Shown here piece by piece: positions 16,791 to 25,641 of a stretch of DNA of 64,000 bases. The stretch is from positions 1,488,001 through 1,552,000 of the forward strand of contig NZ_JABENB010000001.1 in NCBI RefSeq assembly GCF_013002715.1, written 5' to 3'. Below the pieces are notes generated by a model, which worked only from the letters and a program-made list of their open reading frames with translations, ran no database searches and was not told the origin of the DNA. Numbering within the stretch: position 1 is the stretch's first letter; every line of letters begins with the position of its first letter. Origin of the DNA: Flexivirga aerilata (lineage in GTDB: Bacteria > Actinomycetota > Actinomycetes > Actinomycetales > Dermatophilaceae). Made by a program: the position numbers and the translations under genes.

Positions 16791-18500
16791 TTGACGACCG
16801 TGGGTCATATCGATGTCAACGGGGTTCACTACTTCCTGCCCGACGGTCGGCCGCTGCTCGGCGGTGTCGGTCTGCGGGTGGGGGAGGGCGCGAAGGTCGC
16901 CCTGGTCGGGCCCAACGGCACCGGCAAGACGACGCTGCTGAAGATCATCGCGGGCGAGCTCGACGCCCACGAGGGCGCGATCACCCGGTCCGGCGGGCTC
17001 GCGGTCATGCCGCAGTTCATCGGCCGCGCACTGCCCGAGGGCGAGGAGTTCGCGGTGCGCGACCTCCTGCTGACCGTGGCGCCGGAGCCGATCCGCCGAG
17101 CCGCCGAGGCGGTCGACGACTCCGAGCTGGCGATCATGGAGCGCGACGACGAGCCGGCCCAGCTTGCCTACGCGCAGGCGCTCGCCGACTGGGCCGAGGT
17201 CGGCGGCTACGAGTGGGAGACGCTCTGGGACGTGTGCACGGTCGCGGCCATCGGCATACCGTATGAACGAGCGCAATTCCGTGACGTGTCAACGCTTTCC
17301 GGCGGTGAGCAGAAGCGCATCGTGCTCGAGGCGCTCCTGCGCGGGCCGGAGGAGGTGCTGCTCCTCGACGAGCCGGACAACTCGCTCGACGTGCCCACCA
17401 AGCGCTGGCTGGAGCAGCGGCTGACCGAGTCGCCGAAGACCGTGCTCTTCATCAGCCACGACCGGGAGCTCCTGCAACAGGTCGCCACCCGCATCGCCAC
17501 TCTCGAGCCGGCCGCGACGGGTGCGAACGCGTGGGTGCACGCCGGCCGCTTCGACACCTACCATCAGGCACGAGTCGACCGGAACAGCAAACTGGAGGAG
17601 CTGCGTCGGCGCTGGGACGAAGAGCACGCCAAGCTCACCCAGCTCGTCCAGACGCTCAAGGTGAAGGCCACTTTCAACGACGGCATGGCGAGCCGCTACC
17701 GCGCCGCGCAGACCCGGCTGGCGAAATTCGAGGAAGCCGGCCCGCCGGAGGTGCTGCCCTACGAGCAGCGGGTCTCGATGCGGCTGACCGGTGGTCGCAC
17801 CGCCAAGCGGGCGGTGGTCTGCGAGGGGCTGGAGCTCTCCGGGCTGATGCAGCCCTTCGACCTCGAGGTCTGGTATGGCGAGCGCGTCGCGGTGCTCGGC
17901 TCCAACGGATCGGGCAAGTCGCACTTCCTGCGGCTGCTCGCCGGCGGCGGCAGCGACCCGGACGTCGAGCACCGACCGGTCGGTGACAACCCGCCGAAAC
18001 CCGTGCCGCACAACGGGATCGCCCGCCTGGGGTCACGTGTGCGACCGGGTTGGTTTGCACAGTCGACGCAGGCCGGGGCGCACGGAGACCTGTCGCGGCG
18101 GACGCTGCTGGAGATCCTGCACCGCGGGGACGACCACCGCGACGGGATGCCGCGGGAGCAGGCGTCCCGTGCACTCGACCGCTACGAGCTGGCGCGCGCC
18201 GCCGAGCAGGCCTTCGGGTCGCTCTCCGGCGGGCAGCAGGCCCGCTTCCAGATCCTCCTGCTGGAACTGTCCGGGGCGACCCTGCTGCTGCTCGACGAGC
18301 CCACCGACAACCTCGACCTGCACTCCGCCGAGGCGCTCGAGGCCGGACTCGACGCCTTCGACGGCACCGTGGTCGCGGTCACCCACGACCGTTGGTTCGC
18401 ACGGGGATTCGACCGCTACCTCGTCTTCGGCGCCGACGGCCGGGTGCGGGAGACGCCGGAGCCGGTCTGGGACGAGACGCGGGTCGAGCGGGTGCGGTGA
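16791..18500 (+). CDS. ABC-F family ATPase
   Basis: 569 residues with two ABC cassettes and no membrane segment. The first has GPNGTGKTT, LSGGEQKR and LLLDEPDNSLD; the second GSNGSGKSH, LSGGQQARFQ and LLLDEPTDNLD. The linker between (about 250-330) is charged and helical. ABC-F proteins act on ribosomes, some giving antibiotic resistance and others acting as translation factors. The start is TTG at 16791 or GTG at 16800; neither has a good ribosome site. Confidence 0.88.
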   Translation: MTTVGHIDVNGVHYFLPDGRPLLGGVGLRVGEGAKVALVGPNGTGKTTLLKIIAGELDAHEGAITRSGGLAVMPQFIGRALPEGEEFAVRDLLLTVAPEPIRRAAEAVDDSELAIMERDDEPAQLAYAQALADWAEVGGYEWETLWDVCTVAAIGIPYERAQFRDVSTLSGGEQKRIVLEALLRGPEEVLLLDEPDNSLDVPTKRWLEQRLTESPKTVLFISHDRELLQQVATRIATLEPAATGANAWVHAGRFDTYHQARVDRNSKLEELRRRWDEEHAKLTQLVQTLKVKATFNDGMASRYRAAQTRLAKFEEAGPPEVLPYEQRVSMRLTGGRTAKRAVVCEGLELSGLMQPFDLEVWYGERVAVLGSNGSGKSHFLRLLAGGGSDPDVEHRPVGDNPPKPVPHNGIARLGSRVRPGWFAQSTQAGAHGDLSRRTLLEILHRGDDHRDGMPREQASRALDRYELARAAEQAFGSLSGGQQARFQILLLELSGATLLLLDEPTDNLDLHSAEALEAGLDAFDGTVVAVTHDRWFARGFDRYLVFGADGRVRETPEPVWDETRVERVR

Positions 18501-18514
18501 CCGGCGGCGGTCAC
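18497..18514. terminator. Hairpin across the convergent ABC-F and sigma factor stops
   Basis: GTGACCG (18497-18503), loop GCGG, CGGTCAC (18508-18514). It overlaps both stop codons and may act as a short bidirectional terminator, though no T-run is present. Confidence 0.35.
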
Positions 18515-19392
18515 AGTCGGCGTCGGAGCGGCACCGCCTCCTCGACCCGGCGCAGCTTCTCCGGGTTGCGCACCAGGTAGAGACCGGTCACCGCGCCGTC
18601 GTCGATGCGGATGGTCGCGATCGTGTCGAGCTCGCCGGCTGCATAGAGCCGCAGCCCGAGATCGCCGTTGATGCGGGCGACCTCGGCACGCGCGCTGCCA
18701 TCCGCCGGGGTGACCGCGATGAGAAAGCGCAACACCTTCTCGACTCCCCGAATCGGTTGCAGCGCAGCCTTTTTCAGACCACCGCCGTCCGTCAGCATGA
18801 CGACGTCCGGCGCGAGCACGTCCATCAGGCTCTGCAGGTCACCGCCGTTCACGGCCGCGACGAAACGGTCGATCACCGCGGTGCGCTCCGGGCTGCCCAC
18901 CAGGTGCCGCGGCCGGCGCTGCGCCACCCGCTCGCGGGCCCGGTGGGCGATCTGGCGCACCGCCGCGGCCGACTTGCCGACCGCGTCGCCGATCTCGTCG
19001 TACGGCAGGTCGAAGACCTCGCGCAGCACGAAAACCGCTCTCTCCGTCGGCGAGAGCGTCTCCAGCACGAGCAGCATCGCCGTCGAGACGCTGTCGGCGA
19101 GCGCCACGTCGTCGGCCACGTCCGGCGCGGTGAGCAGCGGCTCGGGCAGCCACGGCCCGACATACGACTCGCGGCGGCGGGAGAGCGTGCGCAGCCGGTT
19201 GAGCGCCAGCCGGGTCGCGATGCGCACCAGGTAGGCCCGGTCATCGCGCACCTGCGAGCGGTCGACGTCGTCCCAGCGCAGCCACGTCTCCTGCAGCACG
19301 TCCTCGGCATCGGCCGCCGACCCGAGCAGCTCGTAGACGACCGTGAAGAGGAGCCCGCGGTGCGCCACGAAGGCGTCGGTGCTGTCGGTCAC
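18511..19392 (-). CDS. ECF41-type sigma factor with SnoaL-like C-terminal domain
   Basis: 293 residues: sigma region 2 (DAEDVLQETWLRWDDVDR), sigma region 4 (LSPTERAVFVLREVFDLPYD) and a C-terminal SnoaL-like extension. Three ECF41 signatures are present: WLPEP in the linker, DGGG in MLTDGGGLKK and NPEKL near the end. In this group the fused extension replaces an anti-sigma factor. The GTG start at 19392 overlaps the stop of the AhpD-like gene by four bases (GTGA), so both are co-translated. Confidence 0.93.
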   Translation of the reverse strand: MTDSTDAFVAHRGLLFTVVYELLGSAADAEDVLQETWLRWDDVDRSQVRDDRAYLVRIATRLALNRLRTLSRRRESYVGPWLPEPLLTAPDVADDVALADSVSTAMLLVLETLSPTERAVFVLREVFDLPYDEIGDAVGKSAAAVRQIAHRARERVAQRRPRHLVGSPERTAVIDRFVAAVNGGDLQSLMDVLAPDVVMLTDGGGLKKAALQPIRGVEKVLRFLIAVTPADGSARAEVARINGDLGLRLYAAGELDTIATIRIDDGAVTGLYLVRNPEKLRRVEEAVPLRRRL

Positions 19393-19973
19393 AGTGACGA
19401 CCGTACGGCGAGCGGCAACTCGCACACGTCCGAATACCCCTGCGACTGCAGGCCGGCCGCCGAGTTGAAGCGGGAGCGCATGTTCTCCAGCGCGATCATC
19501 TGGGTCAGCTCGACGGTTGCCGCCGCGCCGAGCTCGTCGACGAGCGCGGCGACCATCTCGTCGGTGACCGTGAGCGGGGTCTGCGACATCGCCTCGGCAT
19601 ACTCCAGCACCCGCCGCTCCAGCGCGCTGAAGACGTCCGACTCGCGCCAGCGCGGCACCTGCCGCACCTTGTCGAGGTCGAGGCCGTCGTCGTGCGCCTT
19701 GAAGTAGCCGAAGTCGAGACACCAGCTGCAGCCGATCACCCCGGCGCTCGCGATCTGCGCATAGGACTTCAGGGTCGGGTCGAGCGCGCTCCAGCGGTCG
19801 ACCTTGCCCTCGAAGGACAACACCGCCTTCAGGACCGGCTTGTTGTGGAAGTAGACGTATCCGTTGTCGGGGAACTCTCCGCCGAGCTTGCGCTTGGCGA
19901 ACCACCGCATCGCGGCGCCGTACGCGCCGGTGACGGGTGCCTTCGGGATGCGGAGCGTGCTGGTGCTGGGCAT
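19389..19973 (-). CDS. Carboxymuconolactone decarboxylase / AhpD-like protein, ECF41 partner
   Basis: 194 residues. The redox-type CxxC with a downstream histidine (GVIGCSWCLDFGYFKAH) is the AhpD core. ECF41 sigma genes are typically linked to a carboxymuconolactone decarboxylase, oxidoreductase or epimerase gene, and this is that partner. The start at ATG 19973 follows GAAGGAAGCGAAGG. It is the first gene of a two-gene operon under a predicted ECF41 promoter. Likely peroxide or thiol redox function; substrate unknown. Confidence 0.88.
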   Translation of the reverse strand: MPSTSTLRIPKAPVTGAYGAAMRWFAKRKLGGEFPDNGYVYFHNKPVLKAVLSFEGKVDRWSALDPTLKSYAQIASAGVIGCSWCLDFGYFKAHDDGLDLDKVRQVPRWRESDVFSALERRVLEYAEAMSQTPLTVTDEMVAALVDELGAAATVELTQMIALENMRSRFNSAAGLQSQGYSDVCELPLAVRSSL

Positions 19974-20021
19974 GGCCTTCGCTTCCTTCTCGTATGACCT
20001 CGTATGACGTGACACTCACCA

Positions 20022-20048
20022 GACACCGGCCGCGCGGCGAGTGTGACA
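20022..20048 (-). promoter_or_regulatory. Predicted ECF41 promoter (TGTCACA-N16-TGTC)
   Basis: On the minus strand TGTCACA (20048-20042) is followed after exactly 16 bases by TGTC (20025-20022), close to the published ECF41 consensus TGTCACA-N16-CGTC. It lies about 50 bases upstream of the AhpD-like gene start, so the sigma factor would drive its own operon. Confidence 0.7.
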
Positions 20049-20104
20049 GGCCCACAACGCCGGGCGTGGGCGGATGCGCTGCCCGCGCGACGGCGCCACC
20101 TACC

Positions 20105-22216
20105 ATGGCGTCGATGACTTCCCCGGCCACCACGCACCGGCGCGACCGCGCCGACATCCAGGGGCTGCGCGCCGTTGCCGTTCTCTCGGTCCTGCTCAGC
20201 CACGCGTCGCTGCTCGGTTTCAGCGGCGGTTTCGTCGGCGTCGACGTCTTCTTCGTGATCTCCGGCTTCCTCATCACCGGCGGCCTGGTGCGCGAGGTGC
20301 GTGACCGCGGACGGGTCTCGATCGCCGACTTCTACGCACGCCGCGCGCGGCGCATCCTGCCCGCGGCTGCCGTCGTACTCCTTGCGATCGCGGTGGGCAG
20401 CGCGGTCTGTTACACCGCCGGCGACCTGCGCACCGTGCTGTCGGAGGTGCGCTGGGCGACGTTCTTCGGCGAGAACATCAAGCTCGCCACGGCCCGCACC
20501 GACTACTTCGCCGAGAACTCCTTCGTCTCCCCGGTGCAGCACTTCTGGTCGCTCGCCGTGGAGGAGCAGTTCTACCTGGCCTGGCCACTGCTACTCGGCG
20601 CGGTGGCCTGGCTGACTTTCGGCCGTCGTGCGCGCACCCGGTCGCGCGGCCGCATCGCGGTGCGGCGGGCCGCCGCACTGGTCATCGTGCTCGGTCTGCT
20701 CAGCTTCGCCTGGTCGCTCTGGGACACCCGGCACAACCCGAGCAGCGCCTACTTCTCGACCTTCACCCGCGCCTGGGAGCTCGCCATCGGCGCCCTGCTG
20801 GCCCTCCTTGCCCCAGAGTTGTCGCGGATCCCGCGGCCCGTGCGGATCGCGCTCGGCTGGGGCGGCCTGCTCGCGATCCTCATCGCCTGCTTCGGGTATG
20901 ACGCCAGCACCCCCTTCCCCGGCTACGCCGCCGCCCTGCCGGTGCTCGGGTCGGCCGCGATCCTGCTCGCCGGTGCCGAGCCGGAGCAGTTCGGGGTCGG
21001 CCGGGTCCTCGGCATCGCGCCGATGCGGTTCGTCGGCGACATTTCCTACTCGCTCTACCTGTGGCACTGGCCGCTGCTGATCATGGCGCCGGCCTACCAG
21101 GGGCACCCGATCTCGCTGCGCGGCCGTGTCGTGCTGCTGGTGGCCGCCGTCGCGCTCGCCTGGCTCAGCTACCGGTTCGTCGAGACGCCTTTCCGCCGGG
21201 CGCGGTGGGTCACCCGCACGCGGCTGCGCTCGCTGGTGCTCTGGCCGGGTGCCGTCGCGGTGCTGCTCGCCGGTGCGCTTGTCGTGCAGATCGGTTTCGC
21301 CACCGTGCCCAAGGTCGAGGCGTCCACCGGCACCACGACGGTGACCGGCACGCCCGCCCAGCAGGCGGGCGCCCTGCAGCAGGACGTCCGTGAGTCCGCG
21401 CAGTTCGCCACGGCGAACAAGAAGCTGCCGGAGGCGCTGGTGCCGGCGCTGCCGGACCTGCTGGCCGACGTGTCCCAGCCGGAGCCGGGGTGTTCGGTGT
21501 CGACGGCCGAGGGCCTGTCGCACAAACTCTGCCCGCTCGGCGACACGTCCTCATCGAAAGTCATTGCGCTCTGGGGTGATTCGCACGCCGGCCAGTGGAT
21601 GACCACGCTGTCCGATCTGGCCAAGGCGAAGGGCTACAAGCTCGTGCTCTTCGCCAAGGCGACGTGCGTGCCGGTGCAGGCGCTGGAGGTCTACTACGGC
21701 AAGCCCTACCCGCAGTGCCTCACCTTCCAGCGCTGGGTGCTGGACCAGTTGCGCGCGATCAAGCCGGCCATGGTGATCATGAGCGGGAAGGTCGGCGGCG
21801 ACCTCGTCGATCCGAAGACCGGCCAGGTCCAGTCGGAGCCGGCCGCCGACAAGCAGTTCCGCACCCAGGCGGAGAAGACGCTGCGCGAGGTGCGCTCCAT
21901 CACCCCGCGCACGGCGGTCATCAGTGACATCAACCTGCTGCCGCAGGACGCCTCGCGCTGCCTCGGGTCCCGCACCTCCACCTACGGCACGTGCGCGCAG
22001 CCGCAGCACCCGGCCGTCGCGCGACGCAACGCGTTGTGGAAGTCCGCCGCCACCGCCACGGGCGCGACCTTCGTCGACATGGTGCCGTGGTTCTGCCAGT
22101 CGGGCACCTGCCCGGTCGTGGTCGGCAACATGATCGTCTACCGCGACAGCAACCACGTCACCGCGTCCTACGTCGACAAGCTGCGACCGGTGCTGGAGTC
22201 CCAGCTCGACTTCTGA
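20105..22216 (+). CDS. OafA-type membrane acyltransferase with C-terminal SGNH domain
   Basis: 703 residues. An acyltransferase-3 domain fills about the first 400 residues: RRDRADIQGLRAVAVLSVLL, VGVDVFFVISGFLITGG and around ten membrane helices including SYSLYLWHWPLL. The SGNH part has ALWGDSHAGQWMTTLSD and the terminal D-x-x-H in DSNHVTASYVDK. Such two-part enzymes O-acetylate surface glycans, with the SGNH part outside the cell. ATG at 20105 is preferred; ATG 20114 is equally possible, and no ribosome site is clear. Confidence 0.88.
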   Translation: MASMTSPATTHRRDRADIQGLRAVAVLSVLLSHASLLGFSGGFVGVDVFFVISGFLITGGLVREVRDRGRVSIADFYARRARRILPAAAVVLLAIAVGSAVCYTAGDLRTVLSEVRWATFFGENIKLATARTDYFAENSFVSPVQHFWSLAVEEQFYLAWPLLLGAVAWLTFGRRARTRSRGRIAVRRAAALVIVLGLLSFAWSLWDTRHNPSSAYFSTFTRAWELAIGALLALLAPELSRIPRPVRIALGWGGLLAILIACFGYDASTPFPGYAAALPVLGSAAILLAGAEPEQFGVGRVLGIAPMRFVGDISYSLYLWHWPLLIMAPAYQGHPISLRGRVVLLVAAVALAWLSYRFVETPFRRARWVTRTRLRSLVLWPGAVAVLLAGALVVQIGFATVPKVEASTGTTTVTGTPAQQAGALQQDVRESAQFATANKKLPEALVPALPDLLADVSQPEPGCSVSTAEGLSHKLCPLGDTSSSKVIALWGDSHAGQWMTTLSDLAKAKGYKLVLFAKATCVPVQALEVYYGKPYPQCLTFQRWVLDQLRAIKPAMVIMSGKVGGDLVDPKTGQVQSEPAADKQFRTQAEKTLREVRSITPRTAVISDINLLPQDASRCLGSRTSTYGTCAQPQHPAVARRNALWKSAATATGATFVDMVPWFCQSGTCPVVVGNMIVYRDSNHVTASYVDKLRPVLESQLDF

Positions 22217-22222
22217 GGGTCG

Positions 22223-22795
22223 TCAGCGCGCCGGCGGCGGGTCCACCGGCAGCAGGGCGGTGTATGCCGCGACCCGCCGCGCGCCGGGCGTCCCCGCGCC
22301 GGCGCGGCGGTAGCGCTCCATCACCTCGGCGAGTTCGGCGTCGAGTGCGGTGAGTTGCTCGGTGGTCACCACGACCGCGTGGTCGGTGAGCCCGCAATGC
22401 TCCTGCCAGGTGGGCGGCCACCGCGACGCGTCGTCGATCCAGGCGCCGGCGCGTTCGGCGAAGTGCTCGACGTAATCCCGCTGCAGCCACTGCTCGGCCG
22501 CGGCGTCGTCGGCGTCGAGCGGCTCGGGGGCGGCGGTGCGCTCCGGCGTCGTCGCGGTCCAGACCCGGCGACGGCCGGTGCCGGTGCCGGTGTCGGCCGC
22601 CAGTCCCGCTTCGGCGAGCTTGCGCAGGTGGTAGCTGGTGGCGCCGGTGTGGGTGCCGATCGCGGCGGCGAGCTCGGTCGCGGTGGCCTCACCGTGCACG
22701 CGCAGCTGAGCGAGCAGCCGGGAGCGGAGCGGGTGCGCCAGGGCCCGAAGGGGGCTTTGATTCGGGGACGGCGTGGCGGAGTCGGCGGGCGTCAT
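22223..22795 (-). CDS. ArsR/winged-helix transcriptional regulator
   Basis: 190 residues. The N-terminal winged helix reads ALAHPLRSRLLAQLRVHGEA, TATELAAAIGTHTGATSYHL and RKLAEAGLAADTG, an ArsR-like (HTH_20 type) DNA-binding domain, then a helical C-terminal half with no cysteine metal site. The start at ATG 22795 lies next to two overlapping perfect palindromes, which suggests autoregulation. No target gene other than itself is obvious. Confidence 0.85.
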   Translation of the reverse strand: MTPADSATPSPNQSPLRALAHPLRSRLLAQLRVHGEATATELAAAIGTHTGATSYHLRKLAEAGLAADTGTGTGRRRVWTATTPERTAAPEPLDADDAAAEQWLQRDYVEHFAERAGAWIDDASRWPPTWQEHCGLTDHAVVVTTEQLTALDAELAEVMERYRRAGAGTPGARRVAAYTALLPVDPPPAR

Positions 22796-22798
22796 ACA

Positions 22799-22831
22799 TG
22801 CACAATAGTTGTGCACACTTGCTGTGCACAA
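22799..22831. promoter_or_regulatory. Overlapping palindromic operators of the ArsR-type gene
   Basis: TGCACAA-TAG-TTGTGCA (22799-22815) shares an arm with TTGTGCACA-CTTGC-TGTGCACAA (22809-22831). Both are perfect and lie immediately upstream of the ArsR-type start codon, an expected place for an autorepressor site. Confidence 0.7.
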
Positions 22832-22891
22832 GGCCGCACAGCGGCCGGCGGGGGCGTGAAAACCGTTGGCAACGCATCGGATCGGCTCGAT

Positions 22892-22921
22892 TTGGGGCCG
22901 CACCTCTCGGCCCCGTAAACT
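22892..22921 (+). promoter_or_regulatory. Predicted rplM-rpsI promoter with spacer hairpin
   Basis: TTGGGG (22892-22897) and TAAACT (22916-22921) are 18 bases apart, about 90 bases before rplM. A perfect GGGGCCG/CGGCCCC inverted repeat (22894-22900/22908-22914) occupies the spacer, possibly a regulator site. Confidence 0.4.
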
Positions 22922-23010
22922 TGATGGTCGTTGTGCTTCGCGCAACCAGATTCTCGTGAGGCGGCCCGCCGGCTGCCTCGGCACCGATAGCAACCGAAGA
23001 GGGCAGAACC

Positions 23011-23460
23011 GTGCGTACCTTCACGCCCAAGCCCGCGCAGCTCCAGCAGGAGCGTGCGTGGCACGTCATCGACGCGACCGACGTCGTGCTCGGCCGGCTG
23101 GCCACCCAGGCCGCCACGCTGCTGCGCGGCAAGCACAAGCCGACCTTCGCGCCGCACGTCGACGCCGGTGACTTCGTCGTCATCATCAACGCTGACAAGG
23201 TCGCGCTGACCGGCGCCAAGCTGGAGAAGAAGAAGGCCTACCGCCACTCCGGTTTTCCGGGCGGCCTCAAGACCACCAGCTACACCGAGCTGATGGCCAA
23301 GAGCCCGACCAAGGCCGTCGAGAAGGCGATCCGCGGGATGATCCCGAAGAACTCCCTCGGCCGTCAGCAGCTGTCCAAGCTCAAGGTCTACGCCGGCCCG
23401 GAGCACCCGCACGCCGCGCAGCAGCCCCAGCCGTTCGAGATCACCCAGGTCGCGCAGTAA
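23011..23460 (+). CDS. rplM: 50S ribosomal protein L13 (uL13)
   Basis: 149 residues, early-assembling large-subunit protein. It contains [36 protein letters not shown] and [17 protein letters not shown], all conserved. GTG start at 23011. It is followed after 32 bases by rpsI, the invariant pair. Confidence 0.98.
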   Translation: MRTFTPKPAQLQQERAWHVIDATDVVLGRLATQAATLLRGKHKPTFAPHVDAGDFVVIINADKVALTGAKLEKKKAYRHSGFPGGLKTTSYTELMAKSPTKAVEKAIRGMIPKNSLGRQQLSKLKVYAGPEHPHAAQQPQPFEITQVAQ

Positions 23461-23492
23461 GCGCCCGCCGGACTTCCTAGGAGACATCACAC

Positions 23493-24002
23493 ATGACCGA
23501 CCAGACCACGGTCGACGTCCTGGAGGACGACGAGCCGCAGCTGACCAGCTACACCTCCGAGTCCTCGGCCGCCCCGGCCGACGGCGAGGAGCCCACCCGC
23601 CGCCCGAGCGCCTCGGCGCCCGGCGCCGGCACCGGCCGCCGCAAGCAGGCCATCGCCCGCGTCCGCATCGTGCCCGGCACCGGTAAGTGGAAGATCAACG
23701 GCAAGACCCTGGAGGAGTACTTCCCCAACAAGGTCCACCAGCAGATCGTCAACGAGCCGCTGAAGGTGCTCGAGCTCGACGGCGCGTATGACGTGCTGGT
23801 GCGCGTCCACGGTGGCGGCAGCTCCGGCCAGGCCGGCGCCGTCCGCCTCGGTGTGGCCCGTTCGCTCAACGAGGTCGACGCCGAGCTCAACCGCCCGGCG
23901 CTGAAGAAGGCCGGACTGCTCACCCGTGACGCCCGCGTCCCGGAGCGCAAGAAGGCCGGCCTCAAGAAGGCCCGCAAGGCGCCGCAGTACTCCAAGCGCT
24001 GA
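23493..24002 (+). CDS. rpsI: 30S ribosomal protein S9 (uS9)
   Basis: 169 residues. An acidic, probably disordered N-terminal extension of about 45 residues, usual in actinobacteria, precedes the S9 core ([40 protein letters not shown]) and ends in KAPQYSKR, the tail that reaches the P-site tRNA. ATG follows AGGAGA. Confidence 0.98.
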   Translation: MTDQTTVDVLEDDEPQLTSYTSESSAAPADGEEPTRRPSASAPGAGTGRRKQAIARVRIVPGTGKWKINGKTLEEYFPNKVHQQIVNEPLKVLELDGAYDVLVRVHGGGSSGQAGAVRLGVARSLNEVDAELNRPALKKAGLLTRDARVPERKKAGLKKARKAPQYSKR

Positions 24003-24033
24003 TCCACCCGCCGCTTTCGCGGCAATCGCAGGG

Positions 24034-24074
24034 GGCCCGCCGGCCGTTCCATGGCCGGCGGGCCGCTTGCTTTC
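24034..24074 (+). terminator. Terminator after rpsI
   Basis: A perfect 12-bp stem GGCCCGCCGGCC/GGCCGGCGGGCC (24034-24045/24053-24064) with a 7-base loop, then GCTTGCTTT. It lies 31 bases after the rpsI stop. Confidence 0.75.
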
Positions 24075-24178
24075 CGGCTCCGTCGCTTACCCTGCAAGGA
24101 GCTTCCGCGCCGGACGGCGCGTCGCACAGCCTGATTCTCACGGCCTGATTTCTCGGCACGGAAGGTTTTTGGTGATCC

Positions 24179-25534
24179 ATGGGTCGCTTGTTCGGCACGG
24201 ACGGGGTGCGAGGCCTCGCCAATCGAGACATCACCGCGGAGCTGGCGCTCGACCTGTCGGTCGCGGCCGCGCGGGTGCTGGCCGAGGAGGGCGAGTTCGC
24301 CGGGCACCGGCCCACCGCCGTCGTCGGGCGAGACCCGCGCGCGTCGGGTGAGTTCCTGGCCGCCGCCACCGTCGCCGGGCTCGCCTCGGCGGGCGTCGAC
24401 GTCTTCGACGCGGGCGTGCTGCCCACCCCCGCGATCGCATTCCTGACCGCGGCGTCGGGCGCCGACCTCGGCGCGATGCTGTCGGCCTCGCACAACGCGA
24501 TGCCGGACAACGGCATCAAGTTCTTCTCCCGCGGCGGGCACAAGCTGCCCGACGCGACGGAGGACGCGATCGAGCAGCACCTGCGCGGCGAATGGACGCG
24601 TCCGACCGGCGCCGTCGTCGGCCGGATCAAGCCGTATGACGAAGGCGCGCAGCGCTACATTGCGCATCTGCTCGGCGCCATACCGCATCGCCTGGAGGGG
24701 CTGCACGTCGTGCTCGACTGCGCTCACGGCGCGGCGAGCGAGGTGGCGCCCGAGGCGTTCCGGCAGGCCGGCGCGCAGGTCACGGTCATCGGCGCCGAAC
24801 CCGACGGTCTCAACATCAACGACGGCTACGGCTCGACCCACCTCGAGCGGCTGCGCGAGGCCGTGCCGGCCGCCGGTGCGGACTTCGGGCTGGCCTTCGA
24901 CGGCGACGCCGACCGGTGCCTCGCGGTCGACGGCACCGGGGCCGAGGTCGACGGCGACCAGATCATGGCGATCCTCGCGATCGACCTGCACGAGCGCGGC
25001 GAGCTCGCCGGCGACACGCTGGTCGCGACGGTGATGAGCAACGAGGGCCTGCTGCGCGCCATGCAGCGCGAGGGCATCGACGTCCGGCGCACCGACGTCG
25101 GCGATCGCTACGTGCTGGAGGAGATGCGACGCAGCGGCTTCTCGCTCGGCGGCGAACAGTCCGGCCACGTCATCATGCTCGAGCACGGCACCACCGGCGA
25201 CGGCGTGCTCACCGGCCTGATGCTCGCCGCGCGCGTCGCGTCCACCGGCAAGTCGATGACCGACCTCGCAGCTTGCATGACCCGGCTGCCGCAGTGCCTG
25301 GTCAACGTCCCCGGCGTCGACAAGCACGCGGTCGACGCGCACCCGGTGGTGCAGTCGGCGGTCAGCGACGAGCAGGCGCAGCTCGCCGGCCTCGGCCGGG
25401 TGCTGCTGCGCAAGTCCGGCACCGAGCCCGTGGTGCGCGTGATGGTCGAGGCGCCGACCGCCGAGCACGCCCGGCAGGTGGCCGACCGGCTTGCCCAGGT
25501 CGTCGCCCGCGAGCTCGCGCTCGCGCCCGCCTGA
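24179..25534 (+). CDS. glmM: Phosphoglucosamine mutase
   Basis: Converts glucosamine-6-phosphate to glucosamine-1-phosphate for UDP-GlcNAc and peptidoglycan synthesis. 451 residues; [19 protein letters not shown] at the N-terminus, active-site phosphoserine loop in [17 protein letters not shown], metal loop in [13 protein letters not shown], sugar loop in [10 protein letters not shown] and phosphate loop in [14 protein letters not shown]. It follows rplM-rpsI, the standard actinobacterial order. Contains ATA-Ile in GCCATACC and TAT-Tyr in CGTATGAC. Confidence 0.97.
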   Translation: MGRLFGTDGVRGLANRDITAELALDLSVAAARVLAEEGEFAGHRPTAVVGRDPRASGEFLAAATVAGLASAGVDVFDAGVLPTPAIAFLTAASGADLGAMLSASHNAMPDNGIKFFSRGGHKLPDATEDAIEQHLRGEWTRPTGAVVGRIKPYDEGAQRYIAHLLGAIPHRLEGLHVVLDCAHGAASEVAPEAFRQAGAQVTVIGAEPDGLNINDGYGSTHLERLREAVPAAGADFGLAFDGDADRCLAVDGTGAEVDGDQIMAILAIDLHERGELAGDTLVATVMSNEGLLRAMQREGIDVRRTDVGDRYVLEEMRRSGFSLGGEQSGHVIMLEHGTTGDGVLTGLMLAARVASTGKSMTDLAACMTRLPQCLVNVPGVDKHAVDAHPVVQSAVSDEQAQLAGLGRVLLRKSGTEPVVRVMVEAPTAEHARQVADRLAQVVARELALAPA

Positions 25535-25641
25535 CGTCCGCGCGCACCCGGCTTCTGAACCTTCCGCACGCGCGCGCCCGGACCAGCGCGCACCCGGCCT
25601 CTCGACGGGAGGGTTGCGACGGGCCGGGCGATGCGCTCTGG

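Noticed and set aside
22832..23010. Ribosomal-protein leader (autoregulatory L13 RNA) before rplM
   Set aside because: Only a short GC hairpin overlapping the promoter spacer is visible; no structure that I recognise as an L13 leader.
25541..25605. Short direct repeat GCGCGCACCCGGC after glmM
   Set aside because: Low-complexity GC sequence between convergent genes; no flanking structure to suggest an element.
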